DNA of 49,925 bases, from NCBI GenBank assembly GCA_002238805.1, contig MPNB01000015.1, positions 1 through 49,925 on the forward strand, in the 5' to 3' direction. Made by a program: the position numbers and the translations under genes. Every line of letters starts with the position of its first letter. The first letter of the stretch is position 1. Under the pieces are notes generated by a model that did no database searches, was not told the origin of the DNA, and was given only the letters and a program-made list of their open reading frames with translations. This stretch comes from Rhodothermaceae bacterium bin80 (GTDB lineage Bacteria > Bacteroidota > Rhodothermia > Rhodothermales > Bin80). This document shows positions 9,708 through 20,068 of the stretch, one piece after another.

Positions 9708-10999
9708 AGTTCTATCTCATTGAGCCAGCGAACTCCGATGGTTTTTTCAAGTTCGGCGACGGTATTGAGGATGGCAACGACGGTATCAGTATGATCTAAG
9801 CGGAGGCTGAACAGGGTGCGTTCTGCGTCGAGCATATCGAAGAAGTCGCCCCCTGTATTTGTATAAGCGCTAAGCGCCGCTTCGAGTGCGGCCTCTGCCT
9901 GCGGAATCAGCGTTTCCTCAAACTGACGTATTTGGCGCTGCAGCCGATCATATTGACTGATCAGGGTTTGGATGTGAGCATGAGTTTCCACCTCGAGTGC
10001 ACGCCTGCTTGTGTCAAGTCTCTGTCGACCAAGCCGGGTTTCTTGCAGGCGAGCGTGTAGACTAGCACGCTCGAGTGGAATGCGCACGCCGAACCCCACA
10101 CCAAGCGCGTCGCGCCCGTCAGAAGATGGGGGTACTTTCGATGCTGCGATATCGAAATAGGTAACGCTGACCATGACGTCCGGCCAAAACGCGAGGCGAG
10201 CCAGTGCCACCTGCTGCTCTGCGCGCTGGACATTCCGCACACTGGCCAATGCCTTGGGATCGTGCTGCAGGGCATAGGCCAGCAATTGCAAGCTATCAGG
10301 CAGGGAGGTGGGTAATGAGGTAGTTACAGTTCCACGGAAGGCGGAGGCATCTGTATGCCCCAACAGACGAGCCAGGTTTTGTTGGGCAGCCTGCCGCTCG
10401 GCAGCCAACTGCTCACGCTTAAGGTCGAGCCGTTGGCGTTCGAGCTGTGCCTTCAAGATGGCCGCCTGCGTACCGGCACCCACTTCGTAGTGTGCCGTGG
10501 CAGCCTCTTCAAAGCTGCGAAGAAGAGCCTGAAAGCTGCCTATCATGCTGTCGGTCTCCTGGATTCTGTAGAGTTCGTAGTAGCTCTCTTTGGCCTCATT
10601 CATGAGCGCGAGCCTAAGCGCGCGCACATTGAGCTCTGCATCCTGAGTATGAAGCTCAGCGATGCGCCTGCGAAGGATTCGTTTGCCAGGAACCGGGAGC
10701 GGCTGTTCCAACTGCCACTGCGACCGCTGCACGCCACGTGCTGTATGAACTGGCCATGGCTGGATAAGCACCCGCATAGTCGGATCTGGATACGCGGAAA
10801 CCTGCGCAGGGCGCTTTTCCAGAGCTTGAGCATAGAGGCGGGCAGCCTCGAGGTCGAGATTGCCGGTTTCCAGATCTTCTAGTATCCTGGAAAGGTCAAG
10901 TGGATCGGGTGCCTGTGACCCCGCCGGAATCTGCCCGCGTAGCGGTATCGGGCAAACCAGGAGCAGGGCTATCAGGACACCCTTGTAGAAGGGGTACAT
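9704..10999 (-). CDS. TolC/CusC-type outer-membrane efflux channel
   Basis: A 431-residue outer-membrane factor, the exit duct of the metal efflux complex. A signal peptide (hydrophobic core LIALLLVCPIPL) is followed by two repeated long helical segments typical of TolC. These are rich in Ala, Leu, Gln and Glu (for example AAILKAQLERQRLDLKREQ), with short strand segments such as FWPDVMVSVTYFDIA and VGFGVRIPLERAS. The signal region lacks a convincing lipobox, unlike E. coli CusC. First large gene of the tolC-cusB-cusA order; its stop overlaps the cusB start. Confidence 0.88.
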   Translation of the reverse strand: MYPFYKGVLIALLLVCPIPLRGQIPAGSQAPDPLDLSRILEDLETGNLDLEAARLYAQALEKRPAQVSAYPDPTMRVLIQPWPVHTARGVQRSQWQLEQPLPVPGKRILRRRIAELHTQDAELNVRALRLALMNEAKESYYELYRIQETDSMIGSFQALLRSFEEAATAHYEVGAGTQAAILKAQLERQRLDLKREQLAAERQAAQQNLARLLGHTDASAFRGTVTTSLPTSLPDSLQLLAYALQHDPKALASVRNVQRAEQQVALARLAFWPDVMVSVTYFDIAASKVPPSSDGRDALGVGFGVRIPLERASLHARLQETRLGRQRLDTSRRALEVETHAHIQTLISQYDRLQRQIRQFEETLIPQAEAALEAALSAYTNTGGDFFDMLDAERTLFSLRLDHTDTVVAILNTVAELEKTIGVRWLNEIEL

Positions 11000-11065
11000 T
11001 TTGTTCCTGAATGATTAACGCTGGGAAATGAGCAGCCTTATGCGGACTACCAGTAGCGTCAAAAC

Positions 11066-11470
11066 TCAAATCAGGAACGAGCCGTGTAGCAGATACAGGG
11101 AAAGCAGAGGGGGTGGTCGCCACTCGTCATCATACAATACATCGTGAGTAGCGAAAGGAGAAACTTTGCCGTCAACATGCGTCACAGCGGGCAACGCCCA
11201 ACTGATTAGTCTAGCGGGCGCCGACACTGCTTTTGACACCACATCAGGATGGGCTTGGATCACGCAACATGCATGTTTTGGGGTGGCATGGGACAATGCC
11301 GCGGCAGGCTCGTCTCCATGCACATGTTTCGCCTCACGCTCCTCATGTGGACATTTGCCCTGCCCATGTGCGTTAGCGACCTGGATATAGCTCGCGCATG
11401 CGCATAGCAGATGCGGAAAGCTGCTTGTTAGGAGCAGTAATACGGTTGCTGTTACGACAGTAGTACGCAT
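11066..11470 (-). CDS. Small exported Cys/His-rich protein leading the metal efflux operon
   Basis: A 134-residue product from the ATG at 11470. The frame extends to 11521, but the signal peptide MRTTVVTATVLLLLTSSFP fits only this start. The mature part has clusters of likely metal ligands: LCACAS, GKCPHEE, KHVHGDE, HATPKHACC, IQAHPD. It ends with PPPLLSLYLLHGSFLI, a short C-terminal hydrophobic block that I associate with small uncharacterised proteins encoded beside CusCBA operons in Bacteroidota-like genomes. It lies 66 bases upstream of the tolC-like gene on the same strand. A periplasmic metal-binding or sensing role is inferred; no named family is claimed. Confidence 0.6.
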   Translation of the reverse strand: MRTTVVTATVLLLLTSSFPHLLCACASYIQVANAHGQGKCPHEEREAKHVHGDEPAAALSHATPKHACCVIQAHPDVVSKAVSAPARLISWALPAVTHVDGKVSPFATHDVLYDDEWRPPPLLSLYLLHGSFLI

Positions 11471-12013
11471 CACGCGACTCGAGCGCCAGATCAACGGAAC
11501 CTTGATGTTGCTACCGCACACACTCTACCATGTTCCAGTTGGGTATGGCATGCAAAACATCCACGTCAGCGTGACAGTAATGACGAGCGCAGGGTGACGG
11601 CAACGCCTACGATGAACACACGACCAATGCCCATATCCAGCGCATCAAGCCGAGGCGGACGGAGCCTGACGCCTATGCCGCCTGATATCCAGCCCGTCTC
11701 CAAACGCTCGGCAACCAAAAAACACCTTTGATGGCTCATGTCTGCGTAATACTCGGTCCCCAAGGGGTATATCCGAATCTCGATTGACATTTAACATTGG
11801 TAGAGCGAGATAGGTGATTGACAGATTAGTAAACAAGTTGCTTATGCCGGATTTTTTAGTGTTATCGGGATATTCGCAGTGCACAGCCGTATAACTCACG
11901 TATGATGGAGAGGGTATTGCTTCATGTATACTGCACCAGAATAGAGGACATTGAGGAAGGTCGTACGAATGCGGACAGTGCGTTGCGGAACCGCAGTAAG
12001 TCCCTAATGTGAG
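11471..12013. other. Intergenic stretch with possible gene remnant
   Basis: About 540 bases upstream of the metal operon. On the minus strand, two overlapping frames (11566-11790 and 11645-11899) are open. The first contains ETGWISGGIGVRLRPPRL followed by a Val/Gly-rich stretch, which could be a decayed outer-membrane beta-strand protein. Neither has a signal peptide or a family I recognise, so I leave them uncalled. The promoter of the metal operon should lie near 11480-11560 but could not be fixed. Confidence 0.3.
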
Positions 12014-13210
12014 CTACTGCTCAGAACTAGTCTTTATCCCCACTGAATTCGAATCAAGCGGCAAACCGTCGAGTTGTCGTAATACATCATGGACATCGTC
12101 CAATACCGATGTGATATAGACTTCCATCGCCTCCGATTCATTGATGTCGGGGAAAGAGTACCCCGTGAGAGCGATATCATCGTCCTCCACACGGACATAA
12201 CTGTTACCCTTCCTCCCCAGCGACAGTATAGTGGAGATATTTTTCCGGAACCATATTGGGCGCGCAAATACTGCATGCAGACTTGCTCCTGTGCCCACAG
12301 CAACCAGAATAGACCGTCTCGGGAATGCACTGTGTGCGCTTCCCATGGCGTACTTTCGAGCGAGTTCCAAGAGGATAGCCGAAGGAATCCATTGAGAATT
12401 ATTTGCATCGGAAAATACTTCTATAGAACCGGGATCTACTACGACGACTATCAGCTGCAATGCATAACGCGGATCCTGCCCAGCGATAAATCCCAACGCA
12501 TTTAAGACGGGTCCATATGTCCGCACCTGCACCTCAATATCTATCGGGTTGGGGAGCGTATACTGCATGCTTGAAGCAAGCCCTGCAACACTGTCTGCAT
12601 CCAGTCCTGCTACTGCAGCAAGAGCGTCTGGCGTCACCTGGAGTAGTAGAACATCAGCACTCTGTACGGATGTCAGTCGCCTGCGTACATCACCCACACC
12701 GATTATGGCTTGCGCCCCCCGACGCAAAAGTGTATCGATGCGGCCGGGAATTAACAACTCCTTCGGCAGCACCACAGCCATTCCCTCACGGAATACACTT
12801 TTTTCAGCAGAAACGAGTGTAGTTGCAGTGTAGACACCTGACGTAGACCGAGGATCCGCCCAAAACATTTTGTCCGGATTATTCACGTCACCAAACGACA
12901 CTCCGTAGATTGCACGCTTGGGCCCCTGTAGTGTGATCGTGAAGGAGTCCCCAAATGCAGGCTGTAACCCGACCATTCGGGCAGTCAAATAATCTCCAAT
13001 ATCTCTTGGTGTCCCGGACTCCCCTAACAGCGCCAACTGACGGGCATCGTCAATCACACTTATCGGTTGCCATGATGGTGTATCCGGTGACCCTATCGGG
13101 GGGACTTCCACGTTGTCCAGCGACAGACAACCCGCAAAAAGCAGAATGACAGCGACGTAGCTGTACCCTTTCTTCTGATGTCGTCCCCCTGTATGTGCGT
13201 TCATGGACAT
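12014..13210 (-). CDS. M28 peptidase-like lipoprotein lacking the metal ligands
   Basis: A 398-residue lipoprotein: basic N-terminus, hydrophobic core and lipobox LFAGC with Cys28. Residues about 130-200 resemble a PA-type insert (GMAVVLPKELL, then RRGAQAIIGVGD). Residues about 232-315 follow the M28 aminopeptidase core in order: LNALGFIAGQDP (for the usual N-V-I-G-x-x-x-G-x-D-P strand), IVVVVDPGS (for the H-x-D strand), SDANNSQWIPSAILLELARK (for the GA-x-DN-x-SG helix) and RRSILVAVGTGAS (for the strand ending in Glu-Glu). The zinc-binding His and the catalytic Glu pair are absent, so it is probably a non-catalytic relative. It begins 4 bases after the glycosyltransferase stop, so the two are co-transcribed. 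Confidence 0.6.
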   Translation of the reverse strand: MSMNAHTGGRHQKKGYSYVAVILLFAGCLSLDNVEVPPIGSPDTPSWQPISVIDDARQLALLGESGTPRDIGDYLTARMVGLQPAFGDSFTITLQGPKRAIYGVSFGDVNNPDKMFWADPRSTSGVYTATTLVSAEKSVFREGMAVVLPKELLIPGRIDTLLRRGAQAIIGVGDVRRRLTSVQSADVLLLQVTPDALAAVAGLDADSVAGLASSMQYTLPNPIDIEVQVRTYGPVLNALGFIAGQDPRYALQLIVVVVDPGSIEVFSDANNSQWIPSAILLELARKYAMGSAHSAFPRRSILVAVGTGASLHAVFARPIWFRKNISTILSLGRKGNSYVRVEDDDIALTGYSFPDINESEAMEVYITSVLDDVHDVLRQLDGLPLDSNSVGIKTSSEQ

Positions 13211-13214
13211 TGGA

Positions 13215-14351
13215 CTACATTACCGATTCAATAGCATCCAACAATTTGTCCCATCCCAGAGACTGTTTTTGACGCCGGACCCCTGCCGTCAGGCTAACCT
13301 GCATATCATCCACGAAATATCGCACGATGGCGCTTGCCAAAGCGGTAGCATCATTGGGTGGGACAATGAGCCCCGCTTCCTCGTGAGGGACGATTTCGGC
13401 GAGGCCTCCAACATCGGTAGTAATGATCGGAACCTCAAACTGATATGCGACTTGCGCAACTCCACTCTGGGTTGCAGACAGGTACGGCTGAACTACAACG
13501 TCGGCAGCAGCAAAGTAATTAGCCACTTCATCCTTGGGGATGTACTGGTTGACTAACTTCACCTGTTTCTGAAGGTCGAGCACTTCAACTTTCTTTTGGT
13601 AAGGTTCTTCATCGTCATAGAATTCTCCTGCTACTAATAAGCAGATATCTGGCAGCGTCTGCCGAACTACCGGCATGCTATCCAGAAGTACATGTAGTCC
13701 CTTGTACCGACGTACAAAACCGAAGAAAAGAATCACCGGTAAATCCTCAGCCAATCCCATTTTTGCGCGTGCTTCGGTGCGGTCTGAGGGCTTGCCGAAA
13801 CTATCATATACCGGATGCGGCGCGAGGACGCGTGAGCAACTGACCCCCAACTGATCCAAATCCCGATCCACTGCTGAAGACATCACAACACATCCCTGCA
13901 TCGCTCCGAAAAAATAACGTCCCAGCGCTATATCACCCGGTCGCCGCTCATGTGGCAGCGCATTATCGACAACAACCAGCGATTTGATGCCGTTGCGTGC
14001 AAGGATGCGCGCCATGGTACCGAAGACGGGAGCAAAGAATGGCATCCAGTAGCGAAAAATGACAACCTCGGCTCCCAGTTCATTGACGCGTCTTACTGCC
14101 CTCCACCAGGAAAACGGGTTGATGGTATCAATCCGTCGTTCTGCCTCCACTGCGCGTTCTGCCTCCGCTCCGGTTTCGTATTGTGTCCGACCTGGAAACA
14201 ACAGCGCCGGATACTGGCGCGTAAAGGTAATGGCATGAACCTTATGTCCACGGTCCAGGAGGTATGCAGCCATGGTTTCAGACAGATGTGCTATACCTCC
14301 CCGGTAAGGATACATCGGTCCAACCAGTACAATTCGACGACTGTCAGCCAT
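13215..14351 (-). CDS. Glycosyltransferase family 4 (GT-B fold)
   Basis: A 378-residue cytoplasmic or membrane-associated glycosyltransferase. The N-terminal Rossmann half opens with IVLVGPMYPYRGGIAHLSET, with the GGI(A/S) loop typical of GT4 enzymes. The C-terminal donor-binding half has ILFFGFVRRYKGLHVLLDSM, LLVAGEFYDD, DVVVQPYLSATQSGVAQVAY and PIITTDVGGLAEIV. The acceptor-side Glu of the usual E-x7-E is replaced by the Ser/Gln-rich stretch SATQSGVAQVAYQFE, with one Glu retained. Acceptor and sugar cannot be inferred. It is transcribed with the M28-like lipoprotein and sits 29 bases downstream of the restriction-modification gene end. Confidence 0.85.
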   Translation of the reverse strand: MADSRRIVLVGPMYPYRGGIAHLSETMAAYLLDRGHKVHAITFTRQYPALLFPGRTQYETGAEAERAVEAERRIDTINPFSWWRAVRRVNELGAEVVIFRYWMPFFAPVFGTMARILARNGIKSLVVVDNALPHERRPGDIALGRYFFGAMQGCVVMSSAVDRDLDQLGVSCSRVLAPHPVYDSFGKPSDRTEARAKMGLAEDLPVILFFGFVRRYKGLHVLLDSMPVVRQTLPDICLLVAGEFYDDEEPYQKKVEVLDLQKQVKLVNQYIPKDEVANYFAAADVVVQPYLSATQSGVAQVAYQFEVPIITTDVGGLAEIVPHEEAGLIVPPNDATALASAIVRYFVDDMQVSLTAGVRRQKQSLGWDKLLDAIESVM

Positions 14352-14380
14352 TTACCTGCCTGTTCTGGACAGTGAGGATT

Positions 14381-17300
14381 TTAACTTGGAGACGCTTCCC
14401 GCCTCTCCCAGGAGAACTCCCTTTCGCTCAGTTTCTTGACAATCTTGAGCGTCTCCATTGAAACCGTAATCACTTTTGCCAATAGTCTGAGTGGGTAGGC
14501 TGGATCTTTCATGGTTTCAATTGCAAAACGATTGGCATCGTTGACGATTTGGCTGGCTTTATCTGTTTTTATACGCTGCCTTTTCATGACCCATGCAATA
14601 GCAGGTTTACCGTTGACCATGTAATCATAGGCTTCTTCCGGGATTCCCTGTATGGTAATGTGGTCGTTGTAAGTGATTCTAGATTGATCTTTGTCTCGTG
14701 CTTTTCTTGGGTGACTCATGTCGCGACTCCCCACTTGGAACCAGGCCACGGTTTGGATGCCCTGTGCAGGCTCCCAACCTCCCTTCTCGAAACTGATTGG
14801 CCATTCTTCGGCTTGCTCATAATTAACATGCAACTTCCCAAGTTTTTTCCCGGCTTCGGCAAGTACCTGGAATTCTTCCAGGGTTTCCGGGATGGGGATC
14901 CGGGGCAACGCTTTGCGGAGGTTTGCGGCATATTTTTTCCGGTAGGCAGGTACGTGAAGCACACCGTAGATGTAGTAGAACAGATCATTTGCTGTGAGCA
15001 ATTCCCCCCCCCCCATTTTTTTGTTGGAAGACCTGCAGTGCGTCCTCATTGATCGCACTCTCTCGTGCGAACCCATAGGCGTCGGTCTTATGTTCCTCGG
15101 GAAACAACGTCCCCTTATTCTCGCTGGGCTTTGCATACAACCACCGCGGAAAGCACTGACCTACAGAGACACATCCCATATCGGGAATCTCCTTGACCAT
15201 CAGGCATGAAAAGTCATCTGTAGCTCCTTTCCCAGTCACACAGATCAAAAGGTTCTCGGCCTCCGCGTGGGGGAAGAGCTGGGGAATCTGGTAGACACGT
15301 TCGTTGAGCCTACGACTATGGAAGAGGTATTGGCGCGTGAAGGGTCTATACTGGGAAGCTGCAATGCGCCCTTCTCGAATACTCAACTCTTTGTTTTTTG
15401 CCAAGCCATCTTTCAGGTTCACCGTCCAGCTAATCTTTGCCGGGTCATTGTTAACAAGGCGCGTGACTTCCGTTTTCGTTAGCCTGCGCCCCATGGCACT
15501 GTAGTCCCGAAGCCGCACCCGCTCACGACCATAAAAACGAACCATTGCTTGAATATTCCGTCGAAGCACGGCCTCCGAATAGTTATAGCACCATGCGTCG
15601 CGACCTGTTGCTACGCCCAGTGAATAATTCTTGAAAATCACATTCTCTGAACGCCCCTTCTTGTCCCCCAATGCTATGAACCCCTCAAATCCCGCATCCC
15701 GCTGATTCAGCCAGTCATGGTACGTATCTGGCTGTAACAGCGTCCATCTCCCGGCAATTCCGCCAATCCCGCGGAACGCTTTGACTTTGTCCAGCTTTTC
15801 CTCGCGGCTGAGATAATCGCCGATATCGTAGTATCGAATCGTACAGCCTTTGCGCGCCTGATTGCGCACAAAAAGTGTAATTGCCACCGGCGCACGCGAT
15901 CCTGCCCCAAATACCTTCCCACCCTCTTGGCGAGACCGCTCCCCTTGTGTTCGTTGATTCCCCCTTAAATTCAGCACATAGATGGAGGTGAACTCCTTCG
16001 CCAGGCACTTCCGCATCCCATCCATCGCACTCCCCTCCAGCCAGCCGGCATTCGTCACAAAACCGATCACACCACTTTTTTCAATCCGGTCAGACGCCCA
16101 CCGGATTGCCAATACGTAGCTGTCGTACAGATTTCTCTTACTCGAAGCGATTGAATGCTTTGCATAAGAATCTTCAATCCTCCGGTTCAGCACCGGATAC
16201 GACTGATTCTGCGCCGCATCGTTCTGACTCCTTTGCCCTACGCTCCACGGCGGATTACCTACAATGACACGAATTTGTGCCTCCTTCTGCCGCTTACGCT
16301 GCTCCGAGTTCTCCGGTAGAATGTCTGCTATCATATCCGGGCTATCCTGCATCTCGAACGTGTCCGTCAGAATGATTCCCGGAAATCGCCCATAGTCATC
16401 CACTTCTGCAGCCGCGTGGTAGGCGGCTTCAATATTCACCGCAGCAATGTAGTAGGCCAGGAGCATGATCTCATTTGCATGAATCTCGGACACATATTTT
16501 CGGGGCAATGCTTCCGGGCTTATCAAACCATTCTGAATGATGCGCGTGATGAAGGTACCCGTCCCTGTAAACGGATCCAGAATTTCTACACCTTCCGATG
16601 AGAGTGACTGCCCGAACTCATCCCTCAGCAGCTCGTCTACTGAATGCAAAATGAAATCCACGATCTCAATCGGCGTATAGACGATCCCTAATCGCTTCGC
16701 CGTCTCTGGAAAAGCGTTCCTGAAGAACTTGTCATACAACTCCGTGATAATCTTCTGGCGGGCCAGCGGCGTGTTTGCCGCCTTGGCACGACGGCCAACA
16801 CTCGCATAAAATTCATCTAAACTCTCCGCCTCAGCTTGGATATTGGCTGGCTTTAGTACATCCAGAACCAGTTGCATGCCCTTACTGACCGGGTTCTGAT
16901 CGACGAACTGTGCGTTCCCGTGCAGGGCCTCAAACACTGGGCGTGTGACCATGTGCTGCGCAAGCATCTCAATGGCATCCTTCTCGCTAACTCCCTCGTT
17001 CAGGTCATCCTGCAACTCTGTAACAAAGCCCTCAAACACTTCTCGTGCAGCCTCATGCCGGTGCACCATGTCCTTAATGCGAACGATATGCCGCTGAGCT
17101 ATGTCTGCTACATCTACCGCCCATTCATCCCAGTAACGACGATTGCCACATTTCTCGACAATCTTTGCCCTTATGGCCTCCGGCAGATCAAATACCAGTG
17201 TCGTTTGCTCTCCCTTCGTGCCTTCGGTTCCGTTTGAATCACGATCCGGTTTACCAATATTGTCGGGAGGAGAAGTAGTCTCTGAACTCTGCTGCCAATC

Positions 17301-19316
17301 AGACAGCGCAATGATCCCAAGATGCTTGCCAGATTTCCCCTCCTCCAACAGATTGAGCATCGCCTCGAATCGCTCATCATGTGAACGAATGGCATTAAGC
17401 ACCTGCCAAACCACTCGAAATGTATCACTGCTGTCCAAATACGCACTCGGGTCTGCAGTTGATGGAATCACTACCGGTAGCACGACGTAACCCATTTTCT
17501 TGCCCACAGACCGCCGCATAACCCTACCCACAGCCTGAACCACCTCAATCTGACTCTTGCGAGGATGCATGAACAGAATGGCATCCAATGCCGGAACATC
17601 TACCCCCTCAGACAGACAGCGCACATTGGAAAGTACATGACATCTTCGGTCCTGCGCCTGCACTTGATCTAACCATTCTAGACGATCTGCGCGGGCAAGT
17701 GCATTGAACGTGCCGTCTACATGCTCAGATACAATCCCATACTCAATCAGTGGATCAGATCCCTCCTTCCCCGTTTGAGATTCGCGGTATTCCCGCGTGA
17801 CCTCGTCAAAAAGATTCGCCAGTTGCTTTGAAGCCTTGATGTTTCGGCAATAGGCAATAGCCCGGCGCATGGATAGATGATCCTCCTCGAACTCCTCCTC
17901 ATCCACCTTTGCCAGTGCCCGCCAACACCCAATCAGTTTGCCAGCATCATCAATTTTAAGCTCGTACTTGGACAGAGATGTCCCTACGTCACGAGCAACA
18001 CTCTCCTCAGGTACCGTGAGAACGATCACCTTATAGTCCGTCAACAATCCCTGCTCCACTGCGCTGCCAAAACCAATCTCATAGAGTACCGGACCATAAA
18101 TGGCCTCATCTTCCATCGAACAAAGCACCGCATTCACCTTGCCCGCCTTATTCCGTGCAGAGGGTGCGTACACTTTTGGCGTGGCCGTCATGTACAGACG
18201 CCGATCTGCGCGTACATACGCCTGATCGTGGATCTGCACAAAATGACTGTCTACCTCCCCCTTGATCTGGGCCCCTGCTGTACGGTGCGCCTCATCACAG
18301 ATTACCAGATCAAAGTCCGCCAACCCATGCTCCCGCTGCGCAGCCCCAACTACGGGAAGAGAGTGATACGTAGCAAAGACGACCGTCAAACTTTCCTTTA
18401 ATTCCAGCCTTGCTTCCTGGGCCAGCTTCGCTGCATCCGTTGTCGCTGGAAAAGCTAGATCCAGCACATCTATATCAATACGGTCGTCGTTTCGGCGTCG
18501 ACGACGGCCGACCTGTGCATCTGAACATACTGCATATGCCCGAAGCGGGAACCGCGCATCTGCAGACCATTCCCGTACGGTCTGCGACATCAGAGCCAGA
18601 CTGGGAACGAGATATAATACCCGGCCGCCTACACCAATTAGATTCTCCGCAATGCGAAGCGACGTGAACGTCTTGCCCGTACCGCAAGCCATAAGCAGCT
18701 TCCCTCGTGATCCAGACACGCTGAGACCAAAAAGTACCCTGCGGATCGCCTCCGCCTGGTGCGGATGAGGTGTTTTTTTCGGTCTCTTCCATACAACCTG
18801 ATCTACCCTTACGTACCTTGCCCAGTCGATTGGGCTCTCTCGGAGATCATGTAGGCCAAGACGTGTCACCGGCACGCTCTGGGAACGGACCGTATCCTCC
18901 GCCTGCTTACTCCAACGCTTACCAGTCGTATCAATAATCAGACGACGCGTAAACTCCTCCCTGCCTGAAGAGGCCAGAAAAGAATCTATCTCCTTCTTCT
19001 GAAGCGTCTTACCCTCGGCCCAGAACTTACACTGAACCGCACACCAGCCCCCGGTATTACGAAGCTTAGCAACCAGATCAATTCCGATGTCCTGTTCGGA
19101 CAGCCCCCGCTCCCGTGCCCAGTCCGCATAGCCCAACGGAGTCTGGTATTGATCCTTTTGAACAGGATCATGTGTGAGAAAGGCTCTGCACAGATCCTCA
19201 AATGCTGTCCCCTTATCCCGCTCTCTGTTAAAGCCTGCTTCGCTCGCCTGCCGTCGCCAACCCTCAAGAATTTTATCTATGTCATGTTCAGCCATAATCG
19301 TATCTGGAATGCTCAC
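14381..19316 (-). pseudogene. Type ISP-like single-chain restriction-modification enzyme, frame broken at a G11 tract
   Basis: One polypeptide combines nuclease, translocase and methyltransferase. In order: Mrr-type PD-(D/E)XK nuclease (Asp80, Gln95-x-Lys97); superfamily 2 helicase with Walker A CGTGKT at 211-216, DEAH at 341-344, MTATP and QAVGRVMRR; gamma-class N6-adenine methyltransferase with DPFTGTGTF near 914-922 and NPPW at 1021-1024. The upstream frame (14985-19316, 1443 codons) ends QQKNGGGGIAHSK, just after 11 consecutive G on the coding strand (C at 15004-15014). The next frame continues at once with ELLTANDLFYYIYGVLHVPA and runs to 14381. Ten G would join them into about 1,644 residues, close to the usual length of about 1,600. 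As written, roughly 200 C-terminal residues of the target-recognition region are lost. Phase variation and a homopolymer sequencing error are both possible. Confidence 0.88.
15004..15014 (-). repeat. Homopolymer tract of 11 G (coding strand) inside the restriction-modification gene
   Basis: Eleven consecutive C on the plus strand, read as G11 by the gene, next to seven consecutive T (15016-15022). The tract sits exactly where the reading frame switches. A change to 10 or 13 G would restore the full-length protein. Such tracts slip during replication and are a known basis of phase variation in restriction-modification genes. They are also a common place for consensus errors. Confidence 0.9.
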
Positions 19317-19825
19317 CCAAGTATAGAGATATCGAAGGTACTAACAAAATCAGTACGCCCCCTGGAAACGCAAAGACCACCCACATGATGCCCACTAAAC
19401 CAATTCTGAGCGATACATCCGAACGAAAGCGAGTTGTAATCCGAGCATCACAGACTCGCGTTTGGAATTGCTTCAACAAAGATCCAAAATTCGGAAGCCC
19501 CCATCCTTTGCCATTTCGGCTTGTGGGGGAAAAAGGCTATGCCGGCATCTGCTCAAAAAGGCCGGGAGAGCTTCCCTCTGAACCCGATCACGTCCAATTG
19601 TACCAACCTAGGAGCAGAATCTGTAAACCTTCATAAAACCCGAAAATCCTCAATCTCGAGGGCAAAAGGCTCAACTGCAATTCTAACTATCGTTGAACAC
19701 CGTCAATTCCGTAGACATCAACTCTGCAAGCATCATACAAGTAACCGTGTACGAACGCTCATGTCTCGGATGGAATCTTCACCAACCTTTCTGTATCCGA
19801 GAAGAATACAAAAAATGATTTTGAG
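19317..19825. other. Non-coding or decayed stretch in the defence island
   Basis: About 500 bases between the divergent restriction-modification gene and the hsdS relic. Short plus-strand frames (19385-19636, 19521-19829) show no protein features. It may be decayed hsdS sequence plus the promoter of the restriction-modification gene; I could not assign either. Confidence 0.35.
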
Positions 19826-20068
19826 ATGAGATCTCTTGTGTCAGGTTGTAAACATGAGCAACAAATAGGTGTAGCCCTCCCAAATTATGTGGTGGAGAAA
19901 CTCTCCGATACGTTCTCACGTTCCTTGGAGCGGCGGGCTGCTAACGAAGCAAACAAAACAAACATCTGCACCCTCGCCGCGCTTCGTAACACTCTCCTCC
20001 CCAAGCTTATTTTCGGCGAGATCCGAATTTCCGATGCGAACGTCTCTGGGGAGACAAGACCATGGTAG
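19826..20068 (+). pseudogene. hsdS: C-terminal relic of a type I restriction specificity subunit (HsdS)
   Basis: The 80-codon frame ends with TLAALRNTLLPKLIFGEIRI, the conserved C-terminal helix and tail of HsdS proteins (usual form L-x-x-L-R-D-x-L-L-P-K-L-x-S-G-x-x-R). Only about the last 60 residues, from near 19880, look like HsdS; both target-recognition domains and the hsdM gene are missing. The frame's TAG (20066-20068) overlaps the ATG of the DUF4365 gene at 20062, the tight arrangement expected of an original hsdS-DUF4365 operon. This places the next two genes as former passengers of a type I restriction locus. Confidence 0.75.

Noticed and set aside
14549..15052. Plus-strand frame of 167 codons
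   Set aside because: Shadow of the C-terminal part of the restriction-modification gene; composition is that of an antisense reading.
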